Positions 1 to 8,874 of a stretch of 35,997 nt of DNA are shown one piece after another (position 1 is the first letter of the stretch; every line of letters begins with the position of its first letter). A program made the translations under genes and the position numbers. Source of the stretch: a virus; the IMG/VR virus record IMGVR_UViG_3300008339_000221, positions 1 through 35,997 of that record. One strand, given 5' to 3'. The notes beneath the pieces were generated by a model. It had not been told where the DNA came from. It did not search any database and worked only from the letters and a program-made list of their open reading frames with translations.

Positions 1-14
1 GCTATTTTTAGGGT

Positions 15-20
15 TATACT
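15..20 (+). promoter_or_regulatory. possible -10 element before terS
   Basis: TATACT lies 37 bases before the first gene and matches five of six bases of a sigma-70 -10 box. A -35 box would fall outside the window, or in the terminal repeat array if the molecule is circular, and I see none there. This is a weak candidate only. Confidence 0.2.
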
Positions 21-56
21 AAGTAAATCCACCCGTTATTAACTGTTAGGTGAACC

Positions 57-473
57 ATGAAACACAAGATGAACGAAAACGTAGTGCAAATGAGACTGCG
101 CGAGGCCAATCTTGCGAAGTGGCTGACTGAACCGGAGTCATGGGATAAAGAAATCTTTGCGGGAGAGGTCGCGCAAGCCATGATTAACGCCTACGGACAA
201 GACGTTAAGTTTGACGAGCATTTAATTACAATGCTCTCAGACCAGATGGATACTTACGTTAAGGCTGCAAAGGCTTTGCTTGCGGAAGATTTAATTGAGT
301 TCGCAAACAATGGCGCTAGAATGGCAAACCCCAATCAAAAGGTTCGGGATAGTTCATTAGCTAGGGTTATGCAGCTATTAACTATGCTTGGTCTTGTTCC
401 AAGTGGCAGACCCAAAAAGTCTGCTGCGCCTAATGAAATTGACGAATTACTTGAAGGGCCGAAAGTCGCATGA
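57..473 (+). CDS. terS: terminase small subunit (P27-like)
   Basis: This 138-residue protein is a likely small terminase subunit, which recognises phage DNA and delivers it to the large subunit. The C-terminal half has the P27-family look: NP at about residues 92-93, a conserved Arg, a helix with LLTMLGLVPSGRPKK (about 106-120) and an acidic tail. The start at 57 has a Shine-Dalgarno AGGTG at 47-51; an in-frame ATG lies 12 bases later. It overlaps the large terminase by ATGA, the usual translational coupling. The assignment rests on the pattern and on being immediately before TerL. Confidence 0.85.
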   Translation: MKHKMNENVVQMRLREANLAKWLTEPESWDKEIFAGEVAQAMINAYGQDVKFDEHLITMLSDQMDTYVKAAKALLAEDLIEFANNGARMANPNQKVRDSSLARVMQLLTMLGLVPSGRPKKSAAPNEIDELLEGPKVA

Positions 474-2131
474 AATGGGAAGATGGAGTTCAGTACGCTA
501 GGGAAGTTTCACTAGGAAACATTGACGTATGCAAGGATGTTCAGCTTGCGTGTCAGCGGTTTCTTAATCATTTAGAAAATAAAGAATGGCGATGGGAATT
601 CAGGCCGGAATATGTTGAGCATGTTCTTCGATTTGTATCCCATGTAAAGCACGTTAAAGGCCCGATTGCGGGAAAGAATATGGAGTTAATACCATTCCAA
701 ATTCTTTTGTTATGTGCGATTTACGGATTCAGGGATAAAAAGAATCCAACTATAAGGATGGTTCAAGATGTTATTTTGTTTATCCCTCGCAAGGCTAGTA
801 AGTCAACTCTTATATCAATCATTTCACTTTATGAACTCCTTTTTGGTGAAGTTGGTTCAGAGGTATATTGCACCGCAGTTGATAGGACTCAAGCAAGCAT
901 TGTATTTGATACTGCTAAAGGCATTATTGAATCACTACCGGCGCAGATTGCATCAAAGTTTACGGTCTATCGTAATGAAGTAAAAAAGGCTGACGATAGC
1001 CAATCTAAATTTACTGCGTTAAGTCGAGACAGTAAAAAAACTGGCGACGGTAAAAATCCCTCGGTTTCGATTATTGACGAAGCGGCGCAGATTACCGAAC
1101 GGAACTCTATTGAGGTTATCCATTCGGGTATGGTGGCAAGGCAAAACCCTTTGCGGATTTACATTACTACCGCGTCGTTTACTAAAGAGACTTTGTTCTT
1201 TGAGAATCTTCAATATCTAAAAGCTATGCTTACAGGTCAGTGCGAAGATAACCCGCGCTGGTTTGGTTTACTTTATGGATTGGATGAAGGCGATGATTGG
1301 AAAGACCCAAAGAATTGGGCAAAAGTTAATCCTATGCATGGAATATCAATTAACGCGGAAGCCATTGAGCAAAGAGTTAAAGAGGCTCAGTCAAAGCCAT
1401 CGTCTGTTAATGAGCTTTTGTGCAAGACGTTTAATGTTTATGTCTCGGCCAACTCTGCGTGGATTGACACTGGACATTGGGAAACTGCGACAAAAGGTAA
1501 ACCAGAACAAGACCCGGAAGCGACGTTTATTGCGTTTGACTTGGCGGCAACTAGAGATTTGAACGCGGTATGCACTTTACATAGGTATAACGAGGAAAAG
1601 TATCACGCGGAGTTTATGTTTTTTTTGCCGGAAGAAAGTTTAGATTTTATTCCTAGTCATTACAAACCTATTTTCCTGCAAGCGGTTTCACGTGGAACGC
1701 TAAAATTAACAGAAGGTAATGTTGCAGACTACGCTGAGATTGAAGTGTTTATTCGCCAGCAAGCAGAAAAGCATACTGCTAAAGAAATTGGTTTTGACGC
1801 ATGGAACGCCGCAGCTTTAGTTAGTAAATTGTATGAAAACGGTTTACCAGTAAAGAAAATCGGGCAGGGAATGTCTGTTCTTAACAATCCGTCAAAGCAC
1901 GTTGAAAAGTTAATCCTGAGTAAATCTATTTCCCACGACCATGACCCGTTTGTTTTGTGGCAGCTTGGAAACTGTGAAGTTTACGAGGATGTAAACGGAA
2001 ATAAGAAAATCAGGAAGAATTCTGCTGATACTTCCGCAAAAGTTGACGGAATTATTGCAATGATTATGGCGTTTCATTGCGCTCTTGACAATCCATTTGC
2101 TAATACTTCATATGGTTTCAGAAGTTTTTGA
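470..2131 (+). CDS. terL: terminase large subunit
   Basis: Packaging motor ATPase and nuclease, 553 residues. The Walker A region is PRKASKST at about 106-113, a variant of the PRKNGKS form seen in Terminase_1 proteins. Walker B is VSIIDEA, with Asp203-Glu204 as the metal and catalytic pair. The nuclease domain shows FIAFDLAATRDL (Asp357), IGFDAWNAA (Asp443) and a C-terminal Asp526 before GIIAMIMA, the three-acid arrangement of the RNase H-like fold. Its length is normal for the family. It is followed by a 29-base gap carrying the portal's ribosome site. Confidence 0.97.
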   Translation: MKWEDGVQYAREVSLGNIDVCKDVQLACQRFLNHLENKEWRWEFRPEYVEHVLRFVSHVKHVKGPIAGKNMELIPFQILLLCAIYGFRDKKNPTIRMVQDVILFIPRKASKSTLISIISLYELLFGEVGSEVYCTAVDRTQASIVFDTAKGIIESLPAQIASKFTVYRNEVKKADDSQSKFTALSRDSKKTGDGKNPSVSIIDEAAQITERNSIEVIHSGMVARQNPLRIYITTASFTKETLFFENLQYLKAMLTGQCEDNPRWFGLLYGLDEGDDWKDPKNWAKVNPMHGISINAEAIEQRVKEAQSKPSSVNELLCKTFNVYVSANSAWIDTGHWETATKGKPEQDPEATFIAFDLAATRDLNAVCTLHRYNEEKYHAEFMFFLPEESLDFIPSHYKPIFLQAVSRGTLKLTEGNVADYAEIEVFIRQQAEKHTAKEIGFDAWNAAALVSKLYENGLPVKKIGQGMSVLNNPSKHVEKLILSKSISHDHDPFVLWQLGNCEVYEDVNGNKKIRKNSADTSAKVDGIIAMIMAFHCALDNPFANTSYGFRSF

Positions 2132-2160
2132 TATATAATCCGTGAAAATCGGAGGGTTTC

Positions 2161-3558
2161 ATGGGAATTTTAGATATTTTCAGTAAGAAAAAACAAACCC
2201 AAAACGAAGCCAATACTGTTCTTGGTCAGTTGCAACTTGGTAATCAAGTTATTTATTCGACCGCGAATAGACAGCCTACCGCATCTCAACTTTTATATGT
2301 AACCACCTCAAGCAATACTGTTGCCGGAAGGCAGGTTGATGTATCCCTGCTAACTCGCAATAGCACGATTATGTCGTGCGTCGGACTTAAAGCAAGAGCG
2401 TTATCTCAACTCCCCGTTTCAATTATGTATAAAGTTGACGATGGCACTTTTGTTGATGCACTAAAAAGCGACAAAGTAGGCGCAAGAGATAAGAACAAAG
2501 CAAAACAAGTATTAAATCTTCTGCAAGAACCAAACAATTTTCAGAGCAAATATGAGTTCTGGTATCAATGGTCTATGTGGCAAGACATTGCAGGTGAATC
2601 GTTTACTCTCTGGTGGCGTAAAGACCAAAAAGATTCAACTCAAACCCCGATTGAAATGTATAACCTTGATTCGACTTTAATCTCGGTTATTCTGACTGCT
2701 ACTCGCTATCCTTCGTATCGCTTGTCTACTCCCTCATACGGGTTTAGCAAAGATGAACCGCTTGCCGCACATCAAGTCATGCACATTAAAGAAGCTGCGT
2801 GGCAAGGTTCCAGCGGTTTCAATAAAGGCATCTTAGCAACAGAACTTGTTGCATTAGACCAAGACATTGACCTTTACGCCAATTTTGTAATGCAGAATGG
2901 TGCGAAGCCTTCGGGTATTTTTGTTACTGAGCAAGTAATTCCAGATGCCAAATACAAAGAAATCGCGGCCAGATTAAAAGAAGCATGGTCTGCAATGACT
3001 GGTTCTAGGGCAGTTGACCAAAGTAAAGCTGGTCAGGGTATGTTGCTTGATCAGGGCATGAAATATATGCCGGTAGATATGTTGACTATTCAGGATGCCG
3101 ATGTAGCAAACCTGAAGATGCAAACCATGAAACGTATCTGCGGCCTTTTTGGTGTTTCTCCTGCGATGATTGGTATTGCTGATGGTAAATACAACAATAC
3201 CCAAACAATGCTTGATGAATTCTACAAAACTACCATGTACCCTATGGTTATTAGTATTGAGCAAAAGTTAAAGCAGCATTTGTTAAAGGGATTTCCTAAC
3301 TTATGCGTAAGATTTGATACCAAAGAATTCTTGAAGGGCGCTCCGCTTGACCAGATGAATTTGGTTACTGCTGGCGTTAAATCCGGGATTATGACTCCCA
3401 ATGAAGCGCGTGAATATTTGAATATTGCCAAAATTGAAGGCGCTGACGAATTGGTTTCTATAGATAAATCTGCTGAACCAATACCCGGTAGTGGGTCGCA
3501 AGATACTGGTGGTGGTGGCGGTAATCAGACTCGCCGCATGAATATTGGAACGACATGA
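2161..3558 (+). CDS. portal protein (HK97 family)
   Basis: A 465-residue portal, the dodecameric ring at the DNA-entry vertex that binds the terminase and later the tail connector. The HK97-type pattern is clear: STIMSCVGLKARALSQLPVS near the N terminus, HQVMHIKEAAWQGSSGFNKG in the middle, ATELVALDQDIDLYANFV with GAKPSGIF, and the FGVSPAMIG segment near residues 335-345. The tail is glycine-rich and low in complexity. A strong GGAGG lies 4-8 bases before the start. It overlaps the next small reading frame by ATGA and lies where a portal is expected, between TerL and protease. Confidence 0.96.
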   Translation: MGILDIFSKKKQTQNEANTVLGQLQLGNQVIYSTANRQPTASQLLYVTTSSNTVAGRQVDVSLLTRNSTIMSCVGLKARALSQLPVSIMYKVDDGTFVDALKSDKVGARDKNKAKQVLNLLQEPNNFQSKYEFWYQWSMWQDIAGESFTLWWRKDQKDSTQTPIEMYNLDSTLISVILTATRYPSYRLSTPSYGFSKDEPLAAHQVMHIKEAAWQGSSGFNKGILATELVALDQDIDLYANFVMQNGAKPSGIFVTEQVIPDAKYKEIAARLKEAWSAMTGSRAVDQSKAGQGMLLDQGMKYMPVDMLTIQDADVANLKMQTMKRICGLFGVSPAMIGIADGKYNNTQTMLDEFYKTTMYPMVISIEQKLKQHLLKGFPNLCVRFDTKEFLKGAPLDQMNLVTAGVKSGIMTPNEAREYLNIAKIEGADELVSIDKSAEPIPGSGSQDTGGGGGNQTRRMNIGTT

Positions 3559-3764
3559 ATCTGTTAAGAAAAGCGTTGTCTATACTTACTTCACAGATTC
3601 GTCAATCTGATGTTAAACTCGGCGCAAGTAGAAAACCCCACAAGATAACAGACGATAATCAATCGCTTAAAAATGGGGTAATCAATGAAAAATCTACTTC
3701 TGGTTTGCGAAGCAAAAGTAAATCTGGAGCAAAGCGCGGAAGAAAGCCAAAGTCCGTCGGGTAA
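3555..3764 (+). CDS. small basic protein, uncertain
   Basis: A possible 69-residue protein starting at an ATGA overlap with the portal stop. It is Lys/Arg/Ser-rich, ending in an AT-hook-like stretch (GAKRGRKPKSVG), which would suit nucleic-acid binding. I do not recognise a family. Its last 80 bases overlap the protease in another frame, and the ribosome site (GGAA) is weak, so it may be only an open frame in the spacer. Without it, 126 bases between portal and protease would be non-coding, which is unusual in this compact module. Confidence 0.35.
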   Translation: MNLLRKALSILTSQIRQSDVKLGASRKPHKITDDNQSLKNGVINEKSTSGLRSKSKSGAKRGRKPKSVG

Positions 3765-4452
3765 GATTGAAGCTAGAGTTACGACTTGGGGTGCGCGTGA
3801 AGGCGCAGACGGTCGTAAATTCTATTACAAGCCAGAGGGTTTTCAATCTTGGGTAAATGAGTTTTCGGAAGCTGGAAAACCTTTACCAATGTTTCTGAAT
3901 CATAACGACATGGGTATGCCTGTCGGTGAATGGACAGAATTCAATTTTGACAATGAAGGAATGACTGCAAACGGTCGTATTTATACGAATACCGTAGGCG
4001 GTTCAGACCTTTATACGGTTCTCAAAGAATCTCCTAATTTGTTTGGTGGCGTTTCTGTCGGTGCATATGCCGAAGAAGCCATGATGGTTAATGCTGATGG
4101 CGAACCAGACCAATCTGACGAAGCCTACTTCCAGATTACCAAAGGTGGTATTCGTGAAGTATCGGTTGTCATGTATCCAAACAATCCTAATGCTGAAATC
4201 CACAAATTAGAATTTGCTGGATTAACAGAGCGAAAAATCGAGAAAATCCTGCGGGATGCCGGGTTTTCACGTAAAGATGCGGCCACCGCGTCTAGTTCTC
4301 TCAGGGAATACATCAAGCGGGATGCTGATGTAGAACTTGAGAATTCCCCAACTCAGCGGGATGCTGATGCGGTGGTACACGAAGCCGAAGAAATTTTACG
4401 TGCTTTACAAGTGCGTGAACTTTCTAAGGAAATTTCCAAACGCATTAAATAA
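3685..4452 (+). CDS. prohead maturation protease (HK97 S78 family)
   Basis: A serine protease of 255 residues that removes capsid delta domains during head maturation. The family signatures are an active-site His in FLNHNDMGMPVGEW (about residues 71-84), the Ser in LFGGVSVGAYA (about 118-128), and the block GGIREVSVVMYPNNPNAEI that usually closes the domain. About 80 further residues are charged and helical, possibly a scaffold-like tail. The start at 3685 is preceded by GGGG seven bases upstream. It lies between portal and capsid gene, the standard HK97 order. Confidence 0.94.
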   Translation: MKNLLLVCEAKVNLEQSAEESQSPSGKIEARVTTWGAREGADGRKFYYKPEGFQSWVNEFSEAGKPLPMFLNHNDMGMPVGEWTEFNFDNEGMTANGRIYTNTVGGSDLYTVLKESPNLFGGVSVGAYAEEAMMVNADGEPDQSDEAYFQITKGGIREVSVVMYPNNPNAEIHKLEFAGLTERKIEKILRDAGFSRKDAATASSSLREYIKRDADVELENSPTQRDADAVVHEAEEILRALQVRELSKEISKRIK

Positions 4453-4461
4453 AGGAATATC

Positions 4462-5787
4462 ATGAAAGAAGTCATTGAAAAGCTGGATGCCATTGAAGCG
4501 GCTAATGTCGCCAAAGTGGAAGAAATCAAGGGCGAAGTTGCTAAGTCGCTGGAAGAAGTAAAAACCCAAGTAACTGAGCAAGTTGCTGCGCTGGAAGCCA
4601 AAGTCGCCGCGATTCAAGCGCCTTCGGTTATCAAAGTCGCAAAAAGTATCAAAGAAGATGTAAACCGGTCGGTAAAAGAACAACTGCGCGATTTCTACAA
4701 ATCCAGCCGCACGATGGAAAAAGAAATCAAGATGTTTGCAGATGAAGGTCAGTATGATGCCTACATCAAAGAGGCGGCAGACCTGAATGGCTCTGGCGCT
4801 GGCATTGGCGGTCGTACCGCTTATGACCCGATGTTTGTTGCTCTGCGTCTTGCTAACCCGATGCGTGGTGTTTCGCGTAATGTATCGACCGAAGGCGCAA
4901 CGTATCAGTTCCGCGCAAAAACCGGCAATACCGGCCCTGCGTGGGGTTACACCATTCAAAACAACGGCGCTGCAACGACTGTAGCCACGAACATCTGGCA
5001 ACTGACGCTGCAAGACCTGAACGTGCAATTCCCAATTCGTACCGCTGCGCTGGATGACATTGACGGTTTGGAAAGCAATGTTGTTTCGGACATGCTGGTT
5101 GAATTTTCGGAAGTTGAAGCATTGTCGATGATTAAGAACGACGACCAAGATGCAGGTGCGGCTTATGGCGGCACTAACGGTCTGCGCGGCCTGAATCAAT
5201 ACGGCGGCAACAATGCTTCTTATGCTGGCGGCACGATTTCTGTCGCGGATTACGGCACTAGCGGTACGGGTTCTTCGTCTGGTCTGCATGACATTGCAAC
5301 GTATGACCAAATCACTACCAATGGTGATACTGCCGTAAACAATGTCAGCTACAAAGACTTGATTAACTTTATCCACGACCTGCCGCAGCAGTATTGGACT
5401 CCGGGTTGTAAGTTTGTAATTAACCCGCTGATGCTGGCTGGTATCCGTGGTCTGGTTGACGATAACGGCACTCCGGTTTTTGAACGTATGTCGCCGCTGG
5501 AATACCCCGGCATTGTTGGTCGCTTGCTTGGCTTCGATGTTGTCGTGAATAAATATCTCGACAATCCGACTTCGCCGGGTACTGACGATGGCGTTTCTCT
5601 GTATCCGATGTATTTCGGTGATTGGAGCCGTGGTCATACCATCGTTGACCGTCTGAACATGGTTCTGCGTCGCTACGACCAGACCTTGCCGGGTTTCATC
5701 ACGTTCTACGGTGAAAAGCGTCTTTGCACCAGCGTAGTTGACCCGTTCAGCATCATTCGGTATCGCTCTACCGCAACCGGAGCGTAA
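4462..5787 (+). CDS. major capsid protein with delta domain (HK97 fold)
   Basis: Main shell protein, 441 residues. Residues 1-55 are a charged heptad-like helix (many Glu, Lys, Ala and Val), as expected of the delta scaffolding domain cleaved by the upstream protease. From about residue 105 the HK97-fold core begins with GSGAGIGGR, then LANPMRGVSRNVS, IRTAALDDIDG, LRGLNQYGG, a long P-domain region, and the C-terminal LPGFITFYGEKR. AGGAA lies eight bases before the start. Codons are visibly richer in CTG, GGC and CCG than in neighbouring genes, fitting high expression. It is paralogous to the next gene. Confidence 0.96.
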   Translation: MKEVIEKLDAIEAANVAKVEEIKGEVAKSLEEVKTQVTEQVAALEAKVAAIQAPSVIKVAKSIKEDVNRSVKEQLRDFYKSSRTMEKEIKMFADEGQYDAYIKEAADLNGSGAGIGGRTAYDPMFVALRLANPMRGVSRNVSTEGATYQFRAKTGNTGPAWGYTIQNNGAATTVATNIWQLTLQDLNVQFPIRTAALDDIDGLESNVVSDMLVEFSEVEALSMIKNDDQDAGAAYGGTNGLRGLNQYGGNNASYAGGTISVADYGTSGTGSSSGLHDIATYDQITTNGDTAVNNVSYKDLINFIHDLPQQYWTPGCKFVINPLMLAGIRGLVDDNGTPVFERMSPLEYPGIVGRLLGFDVVVNKYLDNPTSPGTDDGVSLYPMYFGDWSRGHTIVDRLNMVLRRYDQTLPGFITFYGEKRLCTSVVDPFSIIRYRSTATGA

Positions 5788-5795
5788 TAAAGGTG

Positions 5796-5820
5796 GGGGA
5801 GCAAGAAAACTTGTTTCCCC
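5796..5820 (+). terminator. hairpin between the two capsid genes
   Basis: GGGGAGCAAG pairs with CTTGTTTCCCC around an AAAA loop (about ten pairs, one G-T and one bulged T), followed by TCTTTT. It begins 8 bases after the stop of the major capsid gene. It may be a leaky terminator or a 3'-end stabiliser that sets high capsid output relative to downstream genes. The T-run is short, so full termination is unlikely. Confidence 0.55.
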
Positions 5821-5850
5821 TCTTTTGAATAAAACGAGATTGGATAATCT

Positions 5851-6882
5851 ATGAGCCTGATTCTTGATGCAGTTAAAAAGACACTCAAAGAAGGAGAGGC
5901 TACCGTTAATCTTGCGGAAGCATCGACTTTAACCGCTTCGGGTTCAGGTGTCGGCGGTCGAGTTATTTATGATGATGCGTTCGCTGCTTTGCGCTACGCT
6001 AACCCTATTCGCATGATGAGCCGTGTTATTACTACTATCGGCTCTGATGAAGCATTTGTTGTAAAAACTGGTAACGCTACCGTAATCCAATCGGGTTCTA
6101 CTAATCCGTGGGGATATGGCATAAAGAATAACGTTGGAAACTACGACGCTTCGTTTTGGCAAATTTCGCTGAAATGTATTAACGCAGTAGTTCCTATTCG
6201 GACTGCTGTTATGTCCGATATTGACGGTTTTGAAGAAACGATTGTTGAAGATATTGCTCTGGAATTTGCTCAACAAGAAGGTTTGAGCATGGTTCTAAAC
6301 AATGATTTATCAAGTGGAACCGCTACTCCGCAAACAGGTAGTACCGATGGTCTGCGCGGATTGAATTTCTACGCAGGTTCTACCAGTGCCGCATCGTTTG
6401 GCACTAGCGGTTCGGCTGATACCAATGGTCGGCATACTATGTTGCAAGTAGCGCAAGCTAGTGCGGCTTCGGTTGCGTATAACGACATTATGAATCTTGC
6501 ATCTGCACTACCTTCTCAGTATTGGAACAATCCTTCTACTGCTTGGATGATGCACCCGACTACAATTAAGAATTTGCGCGAACTGCGCGACGACCAACAA
6601 CTGCCGTTGTTCCTTGATATTGGCGAAGTTGACGGTTATGCAGTTGGGCATATTGCTGGTTTCCCCGTAATTCCTAATCCGTACATGGACATTGCTGGAA
6701 GCGGTAAATTCCCCGTTTATCTTGCTGCTTGGAATAGGTTTGTAACGATTGCGGATAACGAAGAAATGAAGCTGCAAATGTTGGAACAAACTGCGCCCGG
6801 TTTTGTAACCTTGTATGCCGAAAAGCGCACTTGCTCTACCATTCGGGATGTATTCGCGGGAGTTCGGCTCTACGGTGCTTAA
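5851..6882 (+). CDS. second capsid protein, paralogue without delta domain
   Basis: This 343-residue protein aligns with the preceding major capsid protein over almost its whole length. Shared blocks are SGxGxGGR, LRxANPxRxxSRxxx, NPWGYGIKNN / AWGYTIQNN, IRTAxxxDIDG, DGLRGLN or NGLRGLN, QYW, APGFVTLYAEKR / LPGFITFYGEKR. The conserved GG lies at residues 35-36 here but at 116-117 in the first protein, so about 81 N-terminal residues, the delta domain, are absent. It uses more AT-rich codons than the first copy. It could be a minor or vertex capsid subunit, or a diverging duplicate. The ribosome site (GGAT) is weak. Confidence 0.9.
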   Translation: MSLILDAVKKTLKEGEATVNLAEASTLTASGSGVGGRVIYDDAFAALRYANPIRMMSRVITTIGSDEAFVVKTGNATVIQSGSTNPWGYGIKNNVGNYDASFWQISLKCINAVVPIRTAVMSDIDGFEETIVEDIALEFAQQEGLSMVLNNDLSSGTATPQTGSTDGLRGLNFYAGSTSAASFGTSGSADTNGRHTMLQVAQASAASVAYNDIMNLASALPSQYWNNPSTAWMMHPTTIKNLRELRDDQQLPLFLDIGEVDGYAVGHIAGFPVIPNPYMDIAGSGKFPVYLAAWNRFVTIADNEEMKLQMLEQTAPGFVTLYAEKRTCSTIRDVFAGVRLYGA

Positions 6883-6894
6883 TAGGGGCGGCAA

Positions 6895-7551
6895 ATGTCC
6901 ATTGAAAATCTTACGCTTGCTCCATTTTTTGCTGTAAATAGAAACCCGTTTAATTACGCAAAAATTGAACAGGTTAGCCGTGATTTAGTAACTGAATGGT
7001 TAAGTCTTGAGCAAATTACTCAACAGTTAAATCTGTTCGATGATGAAAGTCAAGATTCGTATTTAAGCGGTTTAGAGTTAGCGACCCGTTTTGCGATTGA
7101 GGATTTTCTTGGTATTTCGATGTTCTCAACGCAATATCGGGTTTATTACGGCAATCCGGGATTCTTCAGTAACGCAATTTATTTAGACTTGCCGGAAGTA
7201 TCTATCGGCAATTCTGGCGTTATTCTAAATGAAGTCAAATGTTATATTGGCGACCCTAATCCCGCGCCAACAACTATTAGCAATACTCAATACTATTACG
7301 ACCCCACTGGTAATCGTGTAGTTGTTAAAAGTGTTCCTAATAGCATTAGCCAAGTAATTGCTAATCCTTTGCAAGTTTTATATACGGTTCCGGCTAACTT
7401 CATTGCTCAGTATCCGGTGATTCAGCAAGCAGGATTGTTGCTTTTAACGCACCTTTATAACAATCGCTCAGAAACGACTGCCGGAAAGTTACACGACATT
7501 CCGTTTGGCGTTAAAGCATTGCTGCGGCCATACAAAACTTTGGTTATGTAA
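6895..7551 (+). CDS. head-tail connector (gp6 / phiE125 gp8-like)
   Basis: A 218-residue protein in the place of the adaptor ring that docks on the portal. The N-terminal part has the helical pattern of gp6-like connectors (LSLEQITQQLNLFDDESQDS, then a helix ending AIEDFLG), a beta-rich middle, and the typical ending LLLTHLYNNRSETT followed by PFGVKALLRPYK. Such proteins normally end with a Tyr-x-Asn-Arg-Glu helix and a LLxPYR motif. It follows the capsid pair by 12 bases and overlaps the next gene as TAATG. Confidence 0.85.
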   Translation: MSIENLTLAPFFAVNRNPFNYAKIEQVSRDLVTEWLSLEQITQQLNLFDDESQDSYLSGLELATRFAIEDFLGISMFSTQYRVYYGNPGFFSNAIYLDLPEVSIGNSGVILNEVKCYIGDPNPAPTTISNTQYYYDPTGNRVVVKSVPNSISQVIANPLQVLYTVPANFIAQYPVIQQAGLLLLTHLYNNRSETTAGKLHDIPFGVKALLRPYKTLVM

Positions 7552-7895
7552 TGTCTATTACTAGATACGAAAACATAAGCGTAAATAATGTTACCAATGG
7601 CACCAATACTATTGGTGAATACACTACGACTATTACGAAGTGGTTTGATACTCGCGCTTTGGTTTCCGATGTGGTTAATAGTCTTAGGATTTCAGACCGT
7701 TATCGTTCTTATTCGGACATTGTTAATCTTACGGTCAACTACACGCCAAACACGAAAGAAATTGTAAACAATCAAAACCTTTACAGTATCACTTACAGGG
7801 GGTTTGATTGGCGTATTGGTGACGTTCGGGAAAGTAACGACAGAATGAAGGTTACTTTCATGTGCTATCGCAATGACCCTGTGGTTGCCGTATGA
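7551..7895 (+). CDS. head closure / head-tail joining protein
   Basis: 114 residues, beginning inside the stop of the connector gene. The C-terminal half, with YSITYRGFDWRIGDVRESND followed by KVTFMCYRND, fits the Phage_H_T_join (SPP1 gp16-like) pattern, in which a small barrel closes the head after packaging. It is coupled to the next gene by ATGA. The family call rests on pattern and order; no catalytic residues are expected. Confidence 0.75.
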   Translation: MSITRYENISVNNVTNGTNTIGEYTTTITKWFDTRALVSDVVNSLRISDRYRSYSDIVNLTVNYTPNTKEIVNNQNLYSITYRGFDWRIGDVRESNDRMKVTFMCYRNDPVVAV

Positions 7896-8305
7896 GCCAG
7901 CAGAACCCTCTGGACTATGCTGCGGCCATACAGACCCAACTTACAGGTATTGTCACGCCTACGCCCGTTTACGCAGTTTTTAACCGTAATTTTGCCACTG
8001 AGCCTAGTTTCATTACTTGGCAACTGCGGAATATTCACCAGCCGGTTTATACAGGTCAAACGCAAGACAATAAAGGTATTGACACTCCGACATTCCAAAT
8101 AAGCATTTTTTCACAATCAATGAATGATGCTTTTGGTTTAAGTGATTCAATATTACAATCGCTTCATGGGTATTCTGGTCAATTTGGCGGAATATCTGGG
8201 TTTTTTGTAGCAAAATCCGATGTATATTGGTTATATAACACCTATGACAATGAACTAGGTCTTAACCAAATTATCTTGGATTGCACAATATATGTTCCAA
8301 CATAA
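7892..8305 (+). CDS. tail terminator / completion protein (DUF3168-like)
   Basis: 137 residues. The layout resembles DUF3168 or gp17-like tail completion proteins: a starting helix of the form DYAAAIQTQLTGI, a central strand pattern PTFQISIFSQS, and a closing strand LDCTIYVPT. These proteins cap the tail tube at its head-proximal end. Its place just before the tube protein supports this. It is followed by a 37-base AT-rich spacer. Confidence 0.7.
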   Translation: MSQQNPLDYAAAIQTQLTGIVTPTPVYAVFNRNFATEPSFITWQLRNIHQPVYTGQTQDNKGIDTPTFQISIFSQSMNDAFGLSDSILQSLHGYSGQFGGISGFFVAKSDVYWLYNTYDNELGLNQIILDCTIYVPT

Positions 8306-8342
8306 AACAAGACTTTTATTAACTTTATTAAGGAATTAAAAA

Positions 8343-8864
8343 ATGGCACTTATTAATAAGGTCTTGCCCGGTTATGTTGCGACTCTCTGGATGCAAGATG
8401 ATGCGGTTCCGACTCCCTTGACCGACGCGCAACTGTCAACTTGGGCTGCTCAAGTTGAAACTATTGTCGGCACTTCCGCTGGCGGCACTGGTACTGCTGG
8501 TATTAATGTTCCGGTAGAGGCTATTCCCTCTTTTGGTGCGGACGATGCTTCTGCGGCTTTCTCGGTTGCTGGCGCTCGTACCGGCGCAAAAATCACTACG
8601 CAAAACCAAGTAACTTCGCTGACGATTACTTCGGCATGGAATCCGGCTGATACCGCGCAACTGTTAATCCGCGACGACGGTTACAGCGGCACGATTATTC
8701 GCACCTTTGTTATCGCGGTTTACGATGGCACTGACACTGTTGCGTATGCCTTCAATGCTCGTGTAGGCGGTCTGCAATGGGATATGTCGCCTTCTGCCGA
8801 AGGTAAGTTTATTTTCACGATTCACCCGGTTGGCGGCAATAGCTACGGCTGGTCTAACGACTAA
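8343..8864 (+). CDS. major tail (tube) protein
   Basis: 173 residues, Ala/Gly/Thr-rich and beta-strand-rich (DTAQLLIRDD, IIRTFVIAVYDGTDTVAYAF, GKFIFTIHPVGG), as expected for a hexameric tail-tube subunit. It sits directly before the frameshifted chaperone pair, the standard place for the tube gene. AAGGA lies eight bases before the start. Codon choice is richer in CTG, CGC and GGC than in flanking genes, as with the major capsid gene, which suits the second most abundant virion protein. I recognise it by context rather than by a sharp motif. Confidence 0.8.
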   Translation: MALINKVLPGYVATLWMQDDAVPTPLTDAQLSTWAAQVETIVGTSAGGTGTAGINVPVEAIPSFGADDASAAFSVAGARTGAKITTQNQVTSLTITSAWNPADTAQLLIRDDGYSGTIIRTFVIAVYDGTDTVAYAFNARVGGLQWDMSPSAEGKFIFTIHPVGGNSYGWSND

Positions 8865-8874
8865 AAGAGAAAAA

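Noticed and set aside
4405-5637. Long open frame (about 410 codons) on the minus strand opposite the capsid gene
   Set aside because: The opposite strand encodes the major capsid protein with clear family blocks. The antisense frame is open because of regular codon use, and its composition (many Arg, Asn, Gln and Thr) is typical of a shadow.
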